Source of the DNA: Ruegeria halocynthiae
GTDB lineage: Bacteria; Pseudomonadota; Alphaproteobacteria; Rhodobacterales; Rhodobacteraceae
Assembly (NCBI RefSeq): GCF_900106805.1
Contig: NZ_FNNP01000001.1
Location: 1,612,001 to 1,676,000, forward strand
Direction: 5' to 3'
Length of the DNA stretch: 64,000 bases
The number at the start of each line of letters is the position of its first letter. The first letter of the stretch is position 1. This document shows positions 1 through 9,622 of the stretch, piece after piece. Under the pieces are notes generated by a model. The model saw only the letters and a list, made by a program, of their open reading frames with translations. It was not told the origin of the DNA and searched no databases. The position numbers and the translations under genes were made by a program.

Positions 1-107
1 ATTAGGGACCGGTGCGAGATTGACTTGTCGCCGGGCACCTCTGCAGTGCCGGTCAGCGGGCCGCAGGGATGTGACGTCATCGGGATGGGCGTGCCGTGTC
101 CGGACAT
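1..107 (-). CDS. aroA: 3-phosphoshikimate 1-carboxyvinyltransferase (EPSP synthase), N-terminal fragment
   Basis: This is the 5' end of a gene leaving the left edge of the window. The minus strand reads from an ATG at 107 for 35 codons. It contains [20 protein letters not shown], the phosphoenolpyruvate/shikimate-3-phosphate binding N-terminus of AroA (family motif PGDKSISHR). An AGGAG ribosome site lies about 6 nt before the ATG. AroA makes 5-enolpyruvylshikimate-3-phosphate in aromatic amino acid synthesis. It lies 69 bp downstream of trmB on the same strand. Only the start is visible, so intactness cannot be judged. Confidence 0.88.
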   Translation of the reverse strand, partial: MSGHGTPIPMTSHPCGPLTGTAEVPGDKSISHRSL

Positions 108-176
108 GAGGGCTCCTGTTTTCGCTATCAGTACTCAGGCCGATTAGCGAATTGGGGCCGTTTGGTCCAGCGGCAA

Positions 177-887
177 TCAGTTTTTGCGTCGGAAGGTCAG
201 GTAATGCGGGGTACGACCCTCGCGCAGGGCCTTCTGTTCATAGCGGGTAGATATCCAGTCATCCCATGGTTCACGCCAGTCAGAGGGGCGCTCCGCCAAC
301 CACTCGAAACCCGCGCGAGGCACTTCTTCGAGGGTTTGGCGCACATAGTCGGGAATGTCGGTCGCAACGCGGAAAACTGAACCAGGTTTCAAAGCGCGCG
401 CCAATGGCTCCAGATGTTCAGGGGTCACAAACCTACGGCGGTGATGGCGGGTTTTTGGCCAAGGATCAGGGTAGAGCAGAAATGCACGCGAGATGCTGGC
501 CTCGGGCAGAACATCAAACAGGTCGCGCGCATCACCGGGATGCACCGCAAGATTACCGACCCCCGCACGACGGATTTTGCCCAAGAGCATGGCCACGCCG
601 TTGATATAGGGCTCAGCCCCGATGATACCGATATCCGGATTCTGTTGTGCCTGGTGCACCAGATGTTCGCCGCCGCCAAACCCGATCTCCAGCCAGATCG
701 GTTTGCCGCCGAACAACCCATTCAGATCAAGAGCCTTGCGTTCCGGATTGGCTTCCCAATCCACGTCACCTGGAGACAGGGCAGACAGATCTTCGGACAG
801 ATAGGTCTTTTGGCTGGGCTTCAGGGTTTTGCCCTTGAAGCGGCCATAAAAGTTTCTGCGAGGGCGTTTTGGGGTCTGTGTACTCAT
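177..887 (-). CDS. trmB: tRNA (guanine-N7-)-methyltransferase
   Basis: TrmB methylates G46 to m7G in the variable loop of tRNAs using SAM. The protein is 236 aa. It has the SAM-binding stretch LEIGFGGGEH followed by the family hallmark DPWPKTRHHRRR and a C-terminal RYEQKALREGR segment. The start was placed at the ATG at 887 (MSTQTPKRPRRNFYGR). An in-frame upstream ATG at 941 would add 18 residues unlike the family. It lies 91 bp downstream of metK on the same strand, so it is probably the last gene of the phoH-to-trmB run. It also fits a functional link, since MetK makes its methyl donor. Confidence 0.93.
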   Translation of the reverse strand: MSTQTPKRPRRNFYGRFKGKTLKPSQKTYLSEDLSALSPGDVDWEANPERKALDLNGLFGGKPIWLEIGFGGGEHLVHQAQQNPDIGIIGAEPYINGVAMLLGKIRRAGVGNLAVHPGDARDLFDVLPEASISRAFLLYPDPWPKTRHHRRRFVTPEHLEPLARALKPGSVFRVATDIPDYVRQTLEEVPRAGFEWLAERPSDWREPWDDWISTRYEQKALREGRTPHYLTFRRKN

Positions 888-978
888 GGCGCAGCCCATA
901 CTGCGGGGCTGAAGCTGTTGCAAGAGGTCGGCCACATGCAAAAACGCGCCGAAACCGGCGCGTTTCTACGTTCATTGA

Positions 979-2160
979 TCAGACCGCTTTTTTCAAAGCA
1001 TCGGCCAGATCGGTGCGTTCCCAGCTAAATCCACCATCCGCATCGGGCTCGCGCCCAAAATGGCCATATGCGGCAGTGCGTTGATAGATAGGTTTGTTCA
1101 GCTCCAGATGCTGACGAATGCCGCGAGGTGTCAGGTCCATAACCTGATCAATCGCCTTTTCGATCTGTGCATCCGCAACAGTGCCGGTACCATGCGTGTC
1201 TGCATAAATCGACAGCGGTTTGGACACGCCAATCGCATAGCTCAGCTGAATGGTGCAACGATCCGCCATGCCAGCCGCCACGACGTTCTTGGCCAGATAG
1301 CGCGCTGCATAGGCAGCCGAGCGGTCCACTTTGGTCGGGTCTTTACCCGAAAACGCGCCGCCGCCATGCGGAGCGGCGCCACCGTAAGTGTCCACGATGA
1401 TCTTGCGCCCGGTCAGGCCCGCATCGCCATCCGGCCCGCCGATAACAAACTTGCCGGTGGGGTTCACATGCCACTCGGTCTTAGCGGTTAGCCAGCCGTC
1501 GGGCAGGGATTCGCGAATGTATGGTTCGACAATCTGGCGGATATCATCCGAGGTTAGCGCCTCATCCAGATGCTGTGTCGACAACACGATTGAGCTGACA
1601 CCGACAGGCTTGCCGTCACGGTAGACGACTGAAAGCTGCGATTTCGCGTCCGGACCGAGTGCAGGCTCAGTACCATTTTTGCGAACTTCAGCCAAACGGC
1701 GAAGAATAGCATGGGAATACTGGATCGGTGCGGGCATCAGCGCTGGTGTCTCGGTGGTGGCATAACCGAACATGATGCCCTGATCGCCTGCGCCCTCGTC
1801 CTTGTTGTCGGCTGCATCCACGCCCTGAGCGATATGGGCCGACTGTTCGTGCAGCAGGTTAGTCACTTCGACCGTTTCGTGGTGAAACTTATCCTGCTCG
1901 TACCCGATATCTTTGATACAGGCGCGCGCAATATCATCGATATGCGCCATGTAATCATGCAGTTTTTCCTGATCCGACAGCCCCACTTCGCCACCGATAA
2001 CCACGCGGTCAGTCGTGGCAAAGGTCTCGCACGCCACGCGGGCTTCGGGTTCTTCGCGCAGGAAAGCGTCAAGCACCGCGTCGGAAATACGGTCGCAAAC
2101 CTTGTCAGGGTGACCTTCGGAAACGGACTCCGAAGTAAATGTAAAATTCTGTCGGGACAT
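979..2160 (-). CDS. metK: S-adenosylmethionine synthetase
   Basis: MetK condenses ATP and methionine into SAM in the cytoplasm. The 393-aa product is full length for the family. It starts [20 protein letters not shown] (ATP/metal-binding His and Asp). It also contains [12 protein letters not shown], the [21 protein letters not shown] active-site loop and a C-terminal GHFGRE. A SAM/SAH-type riboswitch occupies the 5' leader and includes the Shine-Dalgarno sequence, so translation should fall when SAM or SAH is high. trmB follows and lnt precedes on the same strand. Confidence 0.97.
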   Translation of the reverse strand: MSRQNFTFTSESVSEGHPDKVCDRISDAVLDAFLREEPEARVACETFATTDRVVIGGEVGLSDQEKLHDYMAHIDDIARACIKDIGYEQDKFHHETVEVTNLLHEQSAHIAQGVDAADNKDEGAGDQGIMFGYATTETPALMPAPIQYSHAILRRLAEVRKNGTEPALGPDAKSQLSVVYRDGKPVGVSSIVLSTQHLDEALTSDDIRQIVEPYIRESLPDGWLTAKTEWHVNPTGKFVIGGPDGDAGLTGRKIIVDTYGGAAPHGGGAFSGKDPTKVDRSAAYAARYLAKNVVAAGMADRCTIQLSYAIGVSKPLSIYADTHGTGTVADAQIEKAIDQVMDLTPRGIRQHLELNKPIYQRTAAYGHFGREPDADGGFSWERTDLADALKKAV

Positions 2161-2165
2161 AAAAG

Positions 2166-2210
2166 TGCTCCATTAAGATTTCCCCATCACGTCAGGAAGC
2201 CGTTGTGACG
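2166..2210 (-). promoter_or_regulatory. SAM/SAH riboswitch upstream of metK
   Basis: Read on the minus strand, the metK leader contains GTCACAACGGCTTCCTGACG, then TGATGGGGAAATCTTAA, then TGGAGCA. The core CACAACGGCTTCCTG.CGTG, a short A/T-rich linker and a terminal GGAGCA match the compact SAM/SAH riboswitch class known from Rhodobacterales metK leaders. The GGAGC is also the ribosome-binding site, 7-8 nt before the metK ATG. The expected mechanism is a pseudoknot that hides the Shine-Dalgarno sequence when ligand is bound. The match is by eye; no covariance model was run. Confidence 0.9.
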
Positions 2211-2256
2211 AGCGTCCGATCCAATACGGCCACAGATAAGTGGGGTCAATCGGTAA

Positions 2257-3762
2257 TCAGTTCGGTCTCTGTCGTGTGTGGCGCCATAGCAGCGCGAACA
2301 GGGCTAAAATGGCTAAGAACACCGGTTTGTCCCCGATCCGAAAATATACAGTGCGCGATTGAGGGCGCGGCAAATCTGCGTCGATAAACCCAGCTTGCCC
2401 CAGCGCCAAAGATTCGATGACCCGCCCCAATGGGTCAATCATCGCCGAGACCCCGGTATTGGCCGAGCGCAGCATCGGCAGCCCCTGTTCAATTGCGCGC
2501 ATCTGTGCCTGGGCAAGATGCTGATACGGCCCGGACCGTGTGCCGAACCATGCATCGTTGGTAACCTGCAGCAGAAAGTCTGCCCGATCCGGCGCCGCCA
2601 GAACATCCTGCGGAAAAACCGCTTCATAGCAGATTAGCGGCAGAGCCTTCCCCAACATCCCTGCATCCATCAACGCAGCACCCGGTCCGGCACTGAACCC
2701 ATTGCCTGTAGTCGTCGCCATCCCGTAAATACCAAACCGGGCCATAAGATCGCCAAATGGTACATATTCCCCAAATGGTGCCAAGTGATGCTTGTCGTAT
2801 AGCCCGTCCTGCTGACCATCCTCATTCAGATAGATCATCGAGTTGAATATCCGCTGGCCTTCGGCGCGCTGGATGCCAAGAAAAACTGGAGTGCCCTGAG
2901 CCGCCTCTCCAATCGCTGCAAGATATGGCTGTGCACTGCCCAGCCATGCCGGTACCGAGGTTTCCGGCCAGACGATCAGGTCTGGTCTGGGCCCGGTAGC
3001 CGTGAACTCAAGCTGACGCGCAAAGAACAAAGGAGCATAGTCCGGGTCCCACTTCTGATGTTGTGGAGCATTAGGCTGAATCAGACGTACAACATTGCCA
3101 GAGTATTCAACTCGCGGCCGGGTCGCAGCATAGACCAAAGCCAATGCGGCGCAGACCGCGGTCACTACTACCGGTATCGCCAGATCGCGGCGCGCTTGTT
3201 CGCTGAACAATGCCGCACCCAGCGGCAGGGTGGCAAACAAGGTCAACGCCCCCAATCCATAGGGTCCTATGAGTGACAGCAGTTGCGCGAAAGGGGTGTC
3301 TACCCAAACCTGCGCGATGCTGGCCCAAGGGAAACCGGTCAGCAAATATCCTCGTGCAAATTCTGCCAGTGTCAGCACCACGGCAAGCAGCATCCCCTGC
3401 CCTATTGGCGCACCCCCGATCCGTCTTACGACCCCAAAGGCCAGAGCCCAGAACAGGGCCAATCCGCCCGATAGAAGGATCAGCGCAAAAGGTGCCATCC
3501 AGGCATGGCGTTTCGCATCTACCAGGAATGGCTCGATTATCCAGCTCAACGCATGGGCGAAGTATCCCGTTGCGAACACCCATCCTAGCAAGGCTGCGCT
3601 GCGAGGTGTTTTCGAAGCCATATTCAAGCCCGCCAAAAAGGTCAGAGCAAGCAAGGTCGCTGGCCAGTATCCCAAAGGGGCCAGACCAGCGGCCGCGGCG
3701 ACGCCTAACAGCGCCGCCAGTACCAACCGCAGCCAGCGGGGCCACCCAAGGGCAGGATTCAT
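2257..3762 (-). CDS. lnt: apolipoprotein N-acyltransferase
   Basis: Lnt transfers a third acyl chain to the N-terminal cysteine of apolipoproteins at the inner membrane. The 501-aa protein has about six hydrophobic segments in residues 10-210, a nitrilase-like domain in 220-470 and a last membrane helix near 478-492. The catalytic triad is visible as Glu267 (VWPETSVP), Lys324 (LYDKHHLAPFGEYVPFG) and Cys378 (PLICYEAVFP). The gene overlaps the end of the upstream CBS-domain gene by 4 bp, showing translational coupling. Length and motifs indicate an intact enzyme. Confidence 0.95.
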   Translation of the reverse strand: MNPALGWPRWLRLVLAALLGVAAAAGLAPLGYWPATLLALTFLAGLNMASKTPRSAALLGWVFATGYFAHALSWIIEPFLVDAKRHAWMAPFALILLSGGLALFWALAFGVVRRIGGAPIGQGMLLAVVLTLAEFARGYLLTGFPWASIAQVWVDTPFAQLLSLIGPYGLGALTLFATLPLGAALFSEQARRDLAIPVVVTAVCAALALVYAATRPRVEYSGNVVRLIQPNAPQHQKWDPDYAPLFFARQLEFTATGPRPDLIVWPETSVPAWLGSAQPYLAAIGEAAQGTPVFLGIQRAEGQRIFNSMIYLNEDGQQDGLYDKHHLAPFGEYVPFGDLMARFGIYGMATTTGNGFSAGPGAALMDAGMLGKALPLICYEAVFPQDVLAAPDRADFLLQVTNDAWFGTRSGPYQHLAQAQMRAIEQGLPMLRSANTGVSAMIDPLGRVIESLALGQAGFIDADLPRPQSRTVYFRIGDKPVFLAILALFALLWRHTRQRPN

Positions 3763-4643
3763 GCAGCAGTATCCGGCAACATGACGCGCAACCGTTTGAT
3801 GCGGCGCGGGTCGGCGTCAATAACTTCGAACTCGGGTCCTTCGGGGTGGCACACAACTTCGCCCCGCGTCGGCACCCGACCGGAAAGCATGAAGACCAGG
3901 CCGCCCAAAGTATCGATTTCTTCTTCATCGACATCCTCGTGGCTGGTCAAAGAACGGCCAATCTCGGCTTCGAAATCCTCAAGCGGGACACGGGCCTGCA
4001 CCACATAGCAGCCGGGCTTCTCCTGTATCCATAGCTGATCCTCATCGGCGTCATGCTCATCGGCAATCTCACCCACAACCTGTTCGATCAGGTCTTCGAT
4101 GGTCAGCAACCCATCGACCCCGCCATACTCATCGATGACCAGCGCCATGTGGCGACGTTCGGTCTGCATCTTGGTCAACAGCACCCCAATCGGCATCGAG
4201 GGAGGTACGAATAGCAAAGTCCGCAACATCGACTTCAGATCGAACTCAGCCGAATTGCCATTGAAACCATGGGTCAGCGCAAAGTCCTTGAGGTGCACAA
4301 ATCCCAATGGCGTATCCAGCGTACCGTCATAAACCGGGATTCGCGACAACCCGCTGTCACGGAATATCTGCGCCAACTCGTCCTTGGGGGTCGTCGAAGG
4401 AACCGAAATGATCTCGGCCGTCGGGATTGCAACATCTTCAACCCGCATTCTGCGCAGGTTTATCATGCCCCTCGGCTGGGCGCTTGTGACCTCAGCACCG
4501 TTTACTTGGCCGGTCTCATCGCCATGAGAAGAAAATGCGTCGAGCAGTCGGGAAAAGAGCCCTCCTCTGTCGTCGCTGTCATTGTCGCTGTTCTGGGAAT
4601 GCGCGCCCTGCGCCGCCCTAGAACTGCCGTCTGTTTCGCCCAT
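3759..4643 (-). CDS. CBS-domain protein of the CorC/TlyC (YbeX) family
   Basis: The 294-aa protein has an acidic, low-complexity N-terminus (about residues 1-55). Two CBS domains follow (about 70-190, with PTAEIISVP and LVIDEYGGVDGLLTIEDLIEQVVGEI). A CorC/HlyC-type C-terminal domain (about 205-290) ends the protein. There is no N-terminal membrane domain, so this is the soluble YbeX/CorC form, linked in other bacteria to Mg/Co homeostasis and ribosome quality. It sits between ybeY and lnt, the order typical of this cluster. The old label hemolysin is not supported by anything visible. Confidence 0.85.
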   Translation of the reverse strand: MGETDGSSRAAQGAHSQNSDNDSDDRGGLFSRLLDAFSSHGDETGQVNGAEVTSAQPRGMINLRRMRVEDVAIPTAEIISVPSTTPKDELAQIFRDSGLSRIPVYDGTLDTPLGFVHLKDFALTHGFNGNSAEFDLKSMLRTLLFVPPSMPIGVLLTKMQTERRHMALVIDEYGGVDGLLTIEDLIEQVVGEIADEHDADEDQLWIQEKPGCYVVQARVPLEDFEAEIGRSLTSHEDVDEEEIDTLGGLVFMLSGRVPTRGEVVCHPEGPEFEVIDADPRRIKRLRVMLPDTAA

Positions 4644-4679
4644 TATCCTGTTCCAAATGATCGGGCAAAGCTGCCCATG

Positions 4680-5174
4680 TCATACATTATATGGGTCATC
4701 TATACCCAGTTTGCCAAGTATCTCGACCTCAACCTCTTCCATCAAAGTGGCGTCCAGGTCACGAATGTGATCGTAACCCAGCAAATGCAGTGTACCGTGA
4801 ATGATCAGATGCGTCACGTGATCGTCCATATTCTTTCCGGCGTCACCCGCCTCACGGGCGCAGGTATCATATGAGATCGCAACATCGCCCAGCGCGATTT
4901 CACCGGTAAAGTCTGGCTCTGGGGTCAGCGGGATACCTCCGGCCTGATCTGCGGCCAGATCATCGGCTGGCCAGCTCAGCACATTGGTTGCAGTTGGCTT
5001 TTCGCGAAACTCGGCGTTCAGTTCGGCAATTCGAACGTCGCCACAACCCAGAACGCTGATCTCGCACATATCTGCATCCAGTTCGCAATGATCCAATACA
5101 GCGGCAATTGCGCGGGTGGCCAACGGCTCCAGCGCACACCAGCGGTCATCCTCGAGGGTGATTTCCAGATTCAT
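4680..5174 (-). CDS. ybeY: endoribonuclease YbeY
   Basis: YbeY is a zinc-dependent endoribonuclease acting in 16S rRNA maturation and ribosome quality control. The 164-aa product carries the diagnostic metal-binding motif [11 protein letters not shown] (His126, His130, His136) and the conserved [18 protein letters not shown] region. It lies between phoH and the CorC-like gene with about 40-bp gaps, consistent with one transcript. Length is normal for alphaproteobacterial YbeY. Confidence 0.94.
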   Translation of the reverse strand: MNLEITLEDDRWCALEPLATRAIAAVLDHCELDADMCEISVLGCGDVRIAELNAEFREKPTATNVLSWPADDLAADQAGGIPLTPEPDFTGEIALGDVAISYDTCAREAGDAGKNMDDHVTHLIIHGTLHLLGYDHIRDLDATLMEEVEVEILGKLGIDDPYNV

Positions 5175-5215
5175 ACCAACAATCCACGGCTCCGATACGC
5201 TTGGGGCCGTGAAAA

Positions 5216-6238
5216 CTATCCGGTTTTGCGGCCCTCGTCGGCCTCATACGCCTCAATAATGGCGGCGACAAGCGGATGACGTACGACGTCTTTCGAGGTG
5301 AAATAGTTGAAGCTGATATTCGGGATCGTCTTCAACATCCGCTCAGCATCCGCCAGTCCCGATTGGACGCCACGCGGCAGATCGACCTGCGACCGGTCGC
5401 CGGTGATGACCATCCGGCTGCCCTCGCCAAGCCGCGTCAGGAACATTTTCATCTGCATGGTCGTGGCATTCTGCGCTTCATCCAGCACCACAAAAGCATT
5501 CGCCAACGTTCGACCCCGCATGAAGGCAAGCGGGGCAATCTCGATCCGCTTTTCCTCGATCAGCTTGGCCAGCTGCTTGCCCGGAAGGAAGTCGTTCAGC
5601 GCGTCATACAGCGGCTGCATGTAGGGATCTACCTTGTCCTTCATGTCACCGGGCAGGTAGCCCAGTTTTTCCCCGGCCTCGACCGCCGGGCGGCTGAGAA
5701 TGATCCGGTCCACATGCCCGCCGATGAACATCGAGACACCCGCCGCAACAGCCAGATAGGTCTTGCCCGTCCCTGCGGGGCCGATCCCGAAGGCCAGTTC
5801 GTTGTTAAACAGCGATTGCACATACGCCTTTTGCGCGTCGGTGCGCGGCTCGACCAGCTTTTTGCGTGTCTTGATCTCGACTGTGCCGCCTTTGAACATC
5901 TCAAGCTGATCGCCATCACGCGTGCCGGTTCCGACCTCGGAATTGCCCATGCGCAACTCGCGGTCAACATCCGCAGACACGACATCTCGCCCGCCTTCAA
6001 GCCTGGTGTAGAGCGCCTGCAGCACCTCGACAGCCTGCTTTTGCCCATCCTCGTCGCCCAACACGACCAATTGGTTGCCGCGCCGTACGATCTGGACCGA
6101 GAGCTTCTGTTCGATATCGGTCAGGTTGCGGTCATACTCACCGCACAAATCGATCAATAGTCTGTTGTCAGGGAATTCAACAAGCGCCTCACGCTGGGGC
6201 ATGTCATCTTGCGGTGGGGTCAGGGCACCGATGGCCAA
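5216..6238 (-). CDS. phoH: PhoH-like ATPase
   Basis: PhoH-family cytoplasmic ATPase, often linked to RNA metabolism and found with ybeY. The Walker A is GPAGTGKT (residues 153-160), Walker B is around [11 protein letters not shown], and [15 protein letters not shown] follows. I prefer the TTG start at 6238 ([10 protein letters not shown]), giving 340 aa, because AGGAG lies 6 nt upstream. The ATG at 6298 would add 20 residues and has no visible ribosome site. The gene heads the run phoH-ybeY-corC-lnt-metK-trmB. Confidence 0.9.
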   Translation of the reverse strand: MAIGALTPPQDDMPQREALVEFPDNRLLIDLCGEYDRNLTDIEQKLSVQIVRRGNQLVVLGDEDGQKQAVEVLQALYTRLEGGRDVVSADVDRELRMGNSEVGTGTRDGDQLEMFKGGTVEIKTRKKLVEPRTDAQKAYVQSLFNNELAFGIGPAGTGKTYLAVAAGVSMFIGGHVDRIILSRPAVEAGEKLGYLPGDMKDKVDPYMQPLYDALNDFLPGKQLAKLIEEKRIEIAPLAFMRGRTLANAFVVLDEAQNATTMQMKMFLTRLGEGSRMVITGDRSQVDLPRGVQSGLADAERMLKTIPNISFNYFTSKDVVRHPLVAAIIEAYEADEGRKTG

Positions 6239-6385
6239 TCCGTTCTCCTGTCTTGGCGTTTCACCTTGAGCGTAGACAACATCCCAAGGTGGACGCAAGC
6301 GGCAGTTTCAATTTTTGTTCGGCGCATGACAAAAGCGCCGATTATCAGTGCAACTAAAGCCTGCCGGACATATATGATGCGGGTC

Positions 6386-7150
6386 TCAGAACGTATAGTT
6401 CAGCCCGATCCGCAGACCGCGGTAGCTGGGCGTCGACTTGGTTGTGAAATTTGGACCCAGTTCAACTGACTTTGATTCGAACTGCAGATACTCGATCTCA
6501 CCGGTGATGGACCAATTGTCGTTCAACTTGTGTTCGGCGCCCAGGCTGGCCGAGAAACCCTGTCGCCGATCTTCACTCTCAAACCGACTTGTCCCGCTTG
6601 CATCCGAGAGTGAGCCTGATGTGGTGATATCACCGCAGATATATCCCACAGTTACGAAATAAAGGACGCTGCCGCTGCGGTTGGTCAGGCCGTTCCGCAG
6701 GCGAATAGACAACACGTCAGAGATAGCAGATCTACCACTGACCTCGGTTCCACCGGTCCGTGAGGTCGTGCTGTCGTCGAGCGTGCCAAAGTCGTATCCG
6801 ACTTCGAGGCCGTATACATAGTCGCGCCCACCTCGGGCTGGCAGAATACCGCGCCATCCACCGCGCAGCCCGGCATAGTTGCCGCTGGGTTTGAGCTCCC
6901 CCGCGCCAAACGTAGTGCCGCCATTGACGCGCAGGCCGAACTCATCCGCGCGCCCTGATGCGTGCCCGGCACTCAGCCCAAGATAAAACGCATTGACATC
7001 ACGCCCGAGGCGCCCTGCGGAGATGACGTCTGGTTCGGTAACATCCCCGACCACATCCCCGGCCAAAGTTGGTGCGGAACACGAGAGCAGCACTGCAACC
7101 GCTGTCAAAAAACGGGAGAACTCCAGTCTTGGAAAACGTATCCGGTTCAC
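6386..7150 (-). CDS. outer-membrane beta-barrel protein, OmpA/Omp25-like
   Basis: The 254-aa protein starts at a GTG (7150) with GGAGGG 8 nt upstream. The longer reading to 7261 has no such site. The N-terminus is a signal peptide (VNRIRF..FLTAVAVLLSCSAPTLAG). The mature part alternates short Gly/aromatic strands such as FYLGLSAGHASG, YAGLRGGWRG and YVYGLEVGYDFG. It ends in LRIGLNYTF, a C-terminal Phe beta-signal for outer-membrane assembly. This is typical of the small eight-stranded porin-like barrel proteins of alphaproteobacteria. Its function is unknown. It sits between miaB and phoH and need not be related to them. Confidence 0.8.
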   Translation of the reverse strand: MNRIRFPRLEFSRFLTAVAVLLSCSAPTLAGDVVGDVTEPDVISAGRLGRDVNAFYLGLSAGHASGRADEFGLRVNGGTTFGAGELKPSGNYAGLRGGWRGILPARGGRDYVYGLEVGYDFGTLDDSTTSRTGGTEVSGRSAISDVLSIRLRNGLTNRSGSVLYFVTVGYICGDITTSGSLSDASGTSRFESEDRRQGFSASLGAEHKLNDNWSITGEIEYLQFESKSVELGPNFTTKSTPSYRGLRIGLNYTF

Positions 7151-7315
7151 TACTCGTACCCTCCGCCAAGGTGGATTGCCAGTTCGGGTCAATGCGCAGA
7201 TCAATACCCGAAAACCTGCCTCGAAAAATCTGGCTCTCCTCGGAACATAGTTCCGAGCCATAAATCAAGGGTTAAATTTCGTGGCTGGGAACCCTCGCCG
7301 CGCGGGCCTGATGGA

Positions 7316-8635
7316 TCAGACCAGTTCACCGCCCAGTGAATTGGCACCGGATGATTTTATCCTTACCCTATGTAAGTCCCCACTCAGAACATCTGCATCC
7401 GAGACGTGAACCGCGTGAAGATACTCGGATTTTCCAACCATCTGGCCTGTTTGCCGCCCCGGCTTTTCAAATAGAACACTGACAGTCTGGCCGACCATTG
7501 AATCCTGAATCTCGCGCTGATGGCGTGTGATCATGGCTTGCAGACGTTGCAGACGCTCATCAGCCACTTCGGCATCGACCTGTGGCCGTTCTGCCGCAGG
7601 GGTGCCCGGGCGCGTGGAATACTTGAAAGAGTAGGCGTAGCCGTATTTAACCTCTTCCACCAAATCCAGAGTGGCCTGAAAATCCTCATCCGTTTCTTCC
7701 GGAAAGCCCACGATGAAGTCGCCGGACATCAGGATATCGGGGCGTGCGTCGCGGATACGTTCGATCAGTCGCAGATAGCTTTCGGCCGTATGGCTGCGGT
7801 TCATCCGTTTCAGGATTTTGTCCGATCCAGACTGCACCGGCAGATGTAGATAGGGCATCAGCTTGTCACACGTTCCATGCGCTTCGATCAGCGCATCGTC
7901 CATGTCGTTGGGGTGCGACGTGGTAAAACGAATGCGTTCCAGCCCGTCGACCTTGTTCAGCTCCCAAATCAAACCGGCAAGGGTCATGTCCCCGTTCGGT
8001 CCGGCCCCGTGATAGGCATTGACGTTTTGACCCAGCAGCGTGATCTCGCGTACGCCTCGCTCAACCAGATCCTGTGCCTCACGAATGATGCGATCCGCCG
8101 GGCGGCTGACTTCGGCTCCGCGGGTATAAGGCACCACGCAAAAGGCACAGAACTTATCGCACCCTTCTTGCACTGTCAGGAACGCTGTCGGCCCGCGCTT
8201 GGCCTTGGGGCGGTTCTTGAGCTTTTCGAATTTGTCCTCTTCGGGGAAGTCAGTGTCCAGCGCCTTTTCACCTTCGCGCGTTTTCGCTTCCATCTCGGGC
8301 AGGCGATGATAGCTTTGCGGGCCGACCACCAGATCGACCAGCGGCTGACGGCGCATGATCTCTTCGCCTTCGGCCTGTGCAACACAGCCTGCAACACCGA
8401 TTTTGAGGTCTGGCTTGTCTGCTTTCAGCCCCTTGAAGCGGCCCAGCTCAGAATAAACTTTCTCGGCTGCCTTCTCGCGGATGTGGCAGGTGTTGAGCAG
8501 GATCATATCCGCATCATCGGGCGATTTGGTCTCGACATAGCCTTGTCCGCCCAGCGCTTCGGCCATGCGCTCACTGTCATAGACGTTCATCTGACAGCCA
8601 TAAGTCTTGATAAACAGCTTTTTCGGTTCAGACAT
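7316..8635 (-). CDS. miaB: tRNA-2-methylthio-N6-dimethylallyladenosine synthase
   Basis: MiaB adds a methylthio group to i6A37 in tRNAs using two iron-sulfur clusters and SAM. The 439-aa protein has the N-terminal MTTase domain with cluster cysteines Cys14, Cys50 and Cys84. The radical-SAM CxxxCxxC is at Cys159, Cys163 and Cys166 (GCDKFCAFC). A C-terminal TRAM domain ends the protein. The ATG at 8635 ([17 protein letters not shown]) is the family start. The longer in-frame reading upstream is not conserved-looking. Confidence 0.95.
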   Translation of the reverse strand: MSEPKKLFIKTYGCQMNVYDSERMAEALGGQGYVETKSPDDADMILLNTCHIREKAAEKVYSELGRFKGLKADKPDLKIGVAGCVAQAEGEEIMRRQPLVDLVVGPQSYHRLPEMEAKTREGEKALDTDFPEEDKFEKLKNRPKAKRGPTAFLTVQEGCDKFCAFCVVPYTRGAEVSRPADRIIREAQDLVERGVREITLLGQNVNAYHGAGPNGDMTLAGLIWELNKVDGLERIRFTTSHPNDMDDALIEAHGTCDKLMPYLHLPVQSGSDKILKRMNRSHTAESYLRLIERIRDARPDILMSGDFIVGFPEETDEDFQATLDLVEEVKYGYAYSFKYSTRPGTPAAERPQVDAEVADERLQRLQAMITRHQREIQDSMVGQTVSVLFEKPGRQTGQMVGKSEYLHAVHVSDADVLSGDLHRVRIKSSGANSLGGELV

Positions 8636-8755
8636 GGGTCGGCCTTTGTGTTCGCTGGGTCGGCGTCGTCTATACGTATCGAACGCCGCTTGCAATGCTG
8701 GCGCAATTACCCGAATTTGGCGGGAATTTCCAGCAAGGCAGAAACAAAGCCAACG

Positions 8756-9619
8756 ATGCAGTACGATTCCCTTGATCACCTTTTGAATTCCGGCAGCGAG
8801 GTCCTGAACAAAGGCCCCATCGCCCTGATCTTCGCCGAGGATGATGTCGAGTTAGAAAGTACGTTGCATCACCACCTGAAACTGGGCTTCAAATCGGTGA
8901 TTGCGTTTCTGCCGCAGGAATTCGCGCTGGATGATGGTCTGAGCGCGAGGGTTCACCGGGTGGCGATGAGCTGCGCACCCAGAACTGTCGTATTTGACGC
9001 CATCAACCGGATCACCCAAGCCGCTCAAGGCGTCTGGGTATATTACTGTTACAATGCAGAATACCTATTCTACCCATTCTGCGAGACGCGAACGGTTGGA
9101 GAATTGCTCGCCTTTCATTCAGAAGAGCGGCGCAAGGCGATGCTGATCCATGTGATCGACCTGTATGCCGATGATCTGGCCGCCTTTTCAAACGGAGTGG
9201 CCCCCGATCACGCATTGTTGGACAAGACCGGATACTACGCCCACACCCGCCACGATGCGTCCGGCAAACCATTGGAGCGGCAATTGGACATGTCCGGCGG
9301 TCTGCGCTGGCGGTTTGAGGATCACATTCCCTATGAACGGCGCCGCATCGATCGGATTTCGCTGTTCAAAGCTAAACCCGATCTCGAACTGCTGCCGGAT
9401 CACACATTCAACGAGGCGGAATACAACACCTATGCTTGCCCATGGCACAATAATCTGACCGCCGCGATCTGTTCGTTTCGGGCGGCCAAAGCGTTGAAAA
9501 CCAACGCCGGATCAACCTTTGATATCTCCGATTTCAGTTGGAGCAATTCAGTTCCCTTCGAGTGGGATTCGCGACAACTGCTGGAATTGGGTCTGATTGA
9601 ATCAGGCCAGTGGTTCTAG
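8756..9619 (+). CDS. conserved hypothetical protein, possible glycosyltransferase-like fold
   Basis: The 287-aa product starts at the ATG at 8756 ([20 protein letters not shown]). The in-frame reading upstream to 7877 runs antisense through miaB and is not real. There is no signal peptide or membrane segment. Features seen are an early [19 protein letters not shown] segment, a central [25 protein letters not shown] segment and a Trp/Phe-rich end. The EDD-containing strand, the YNAEYL.YP motif and the overall pattern recall family-2-like nucleotide-sugar transferases, but I cannot confirm this. It is divergent from miaB and convergent with the downstream dioxygenase. Confidence 0.7.
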   Translation: MQYDSLDHLLNSGSEVLNKGPIALIFAEDDVELESTLHHHLKLGFKSVIAFLPQEFALDDGLSARVHRVAMSCAPRTVVFDAINRITQAAQGVWVYYCYNAEYLFYPFCETRTVGELLAFHSEERRKAMLIHVIDLYADDLAAFSNGVAPDHALLDKTGYYAHTRHDASGKPLERQLDMSGGLRWRFEDHIPYERRRIDRISLFKAKPDLELLPDHTFNEAEYNTYACPWHNNLTAAICSFRAAKALKTNAGSTFDISDFSWSNSVPFEWDSRQLLELGLIESGQWF

Positions 9620-9622
9620 GCA

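Noticed and set aside
96..604. Plus-strand frames of 94 and 112 aa at the left edge
   Set aside because: They run antisense to trmB and the aroA start and have no family motif or ribosome site.
7877..8755. In-frame extension of the gene at 8756 to a start at 7877
   Set aside because: It runs antisense through miaB. The extension shows no conserved-looking sequence, while the ATG at 8756 gives a clean N-terminus.
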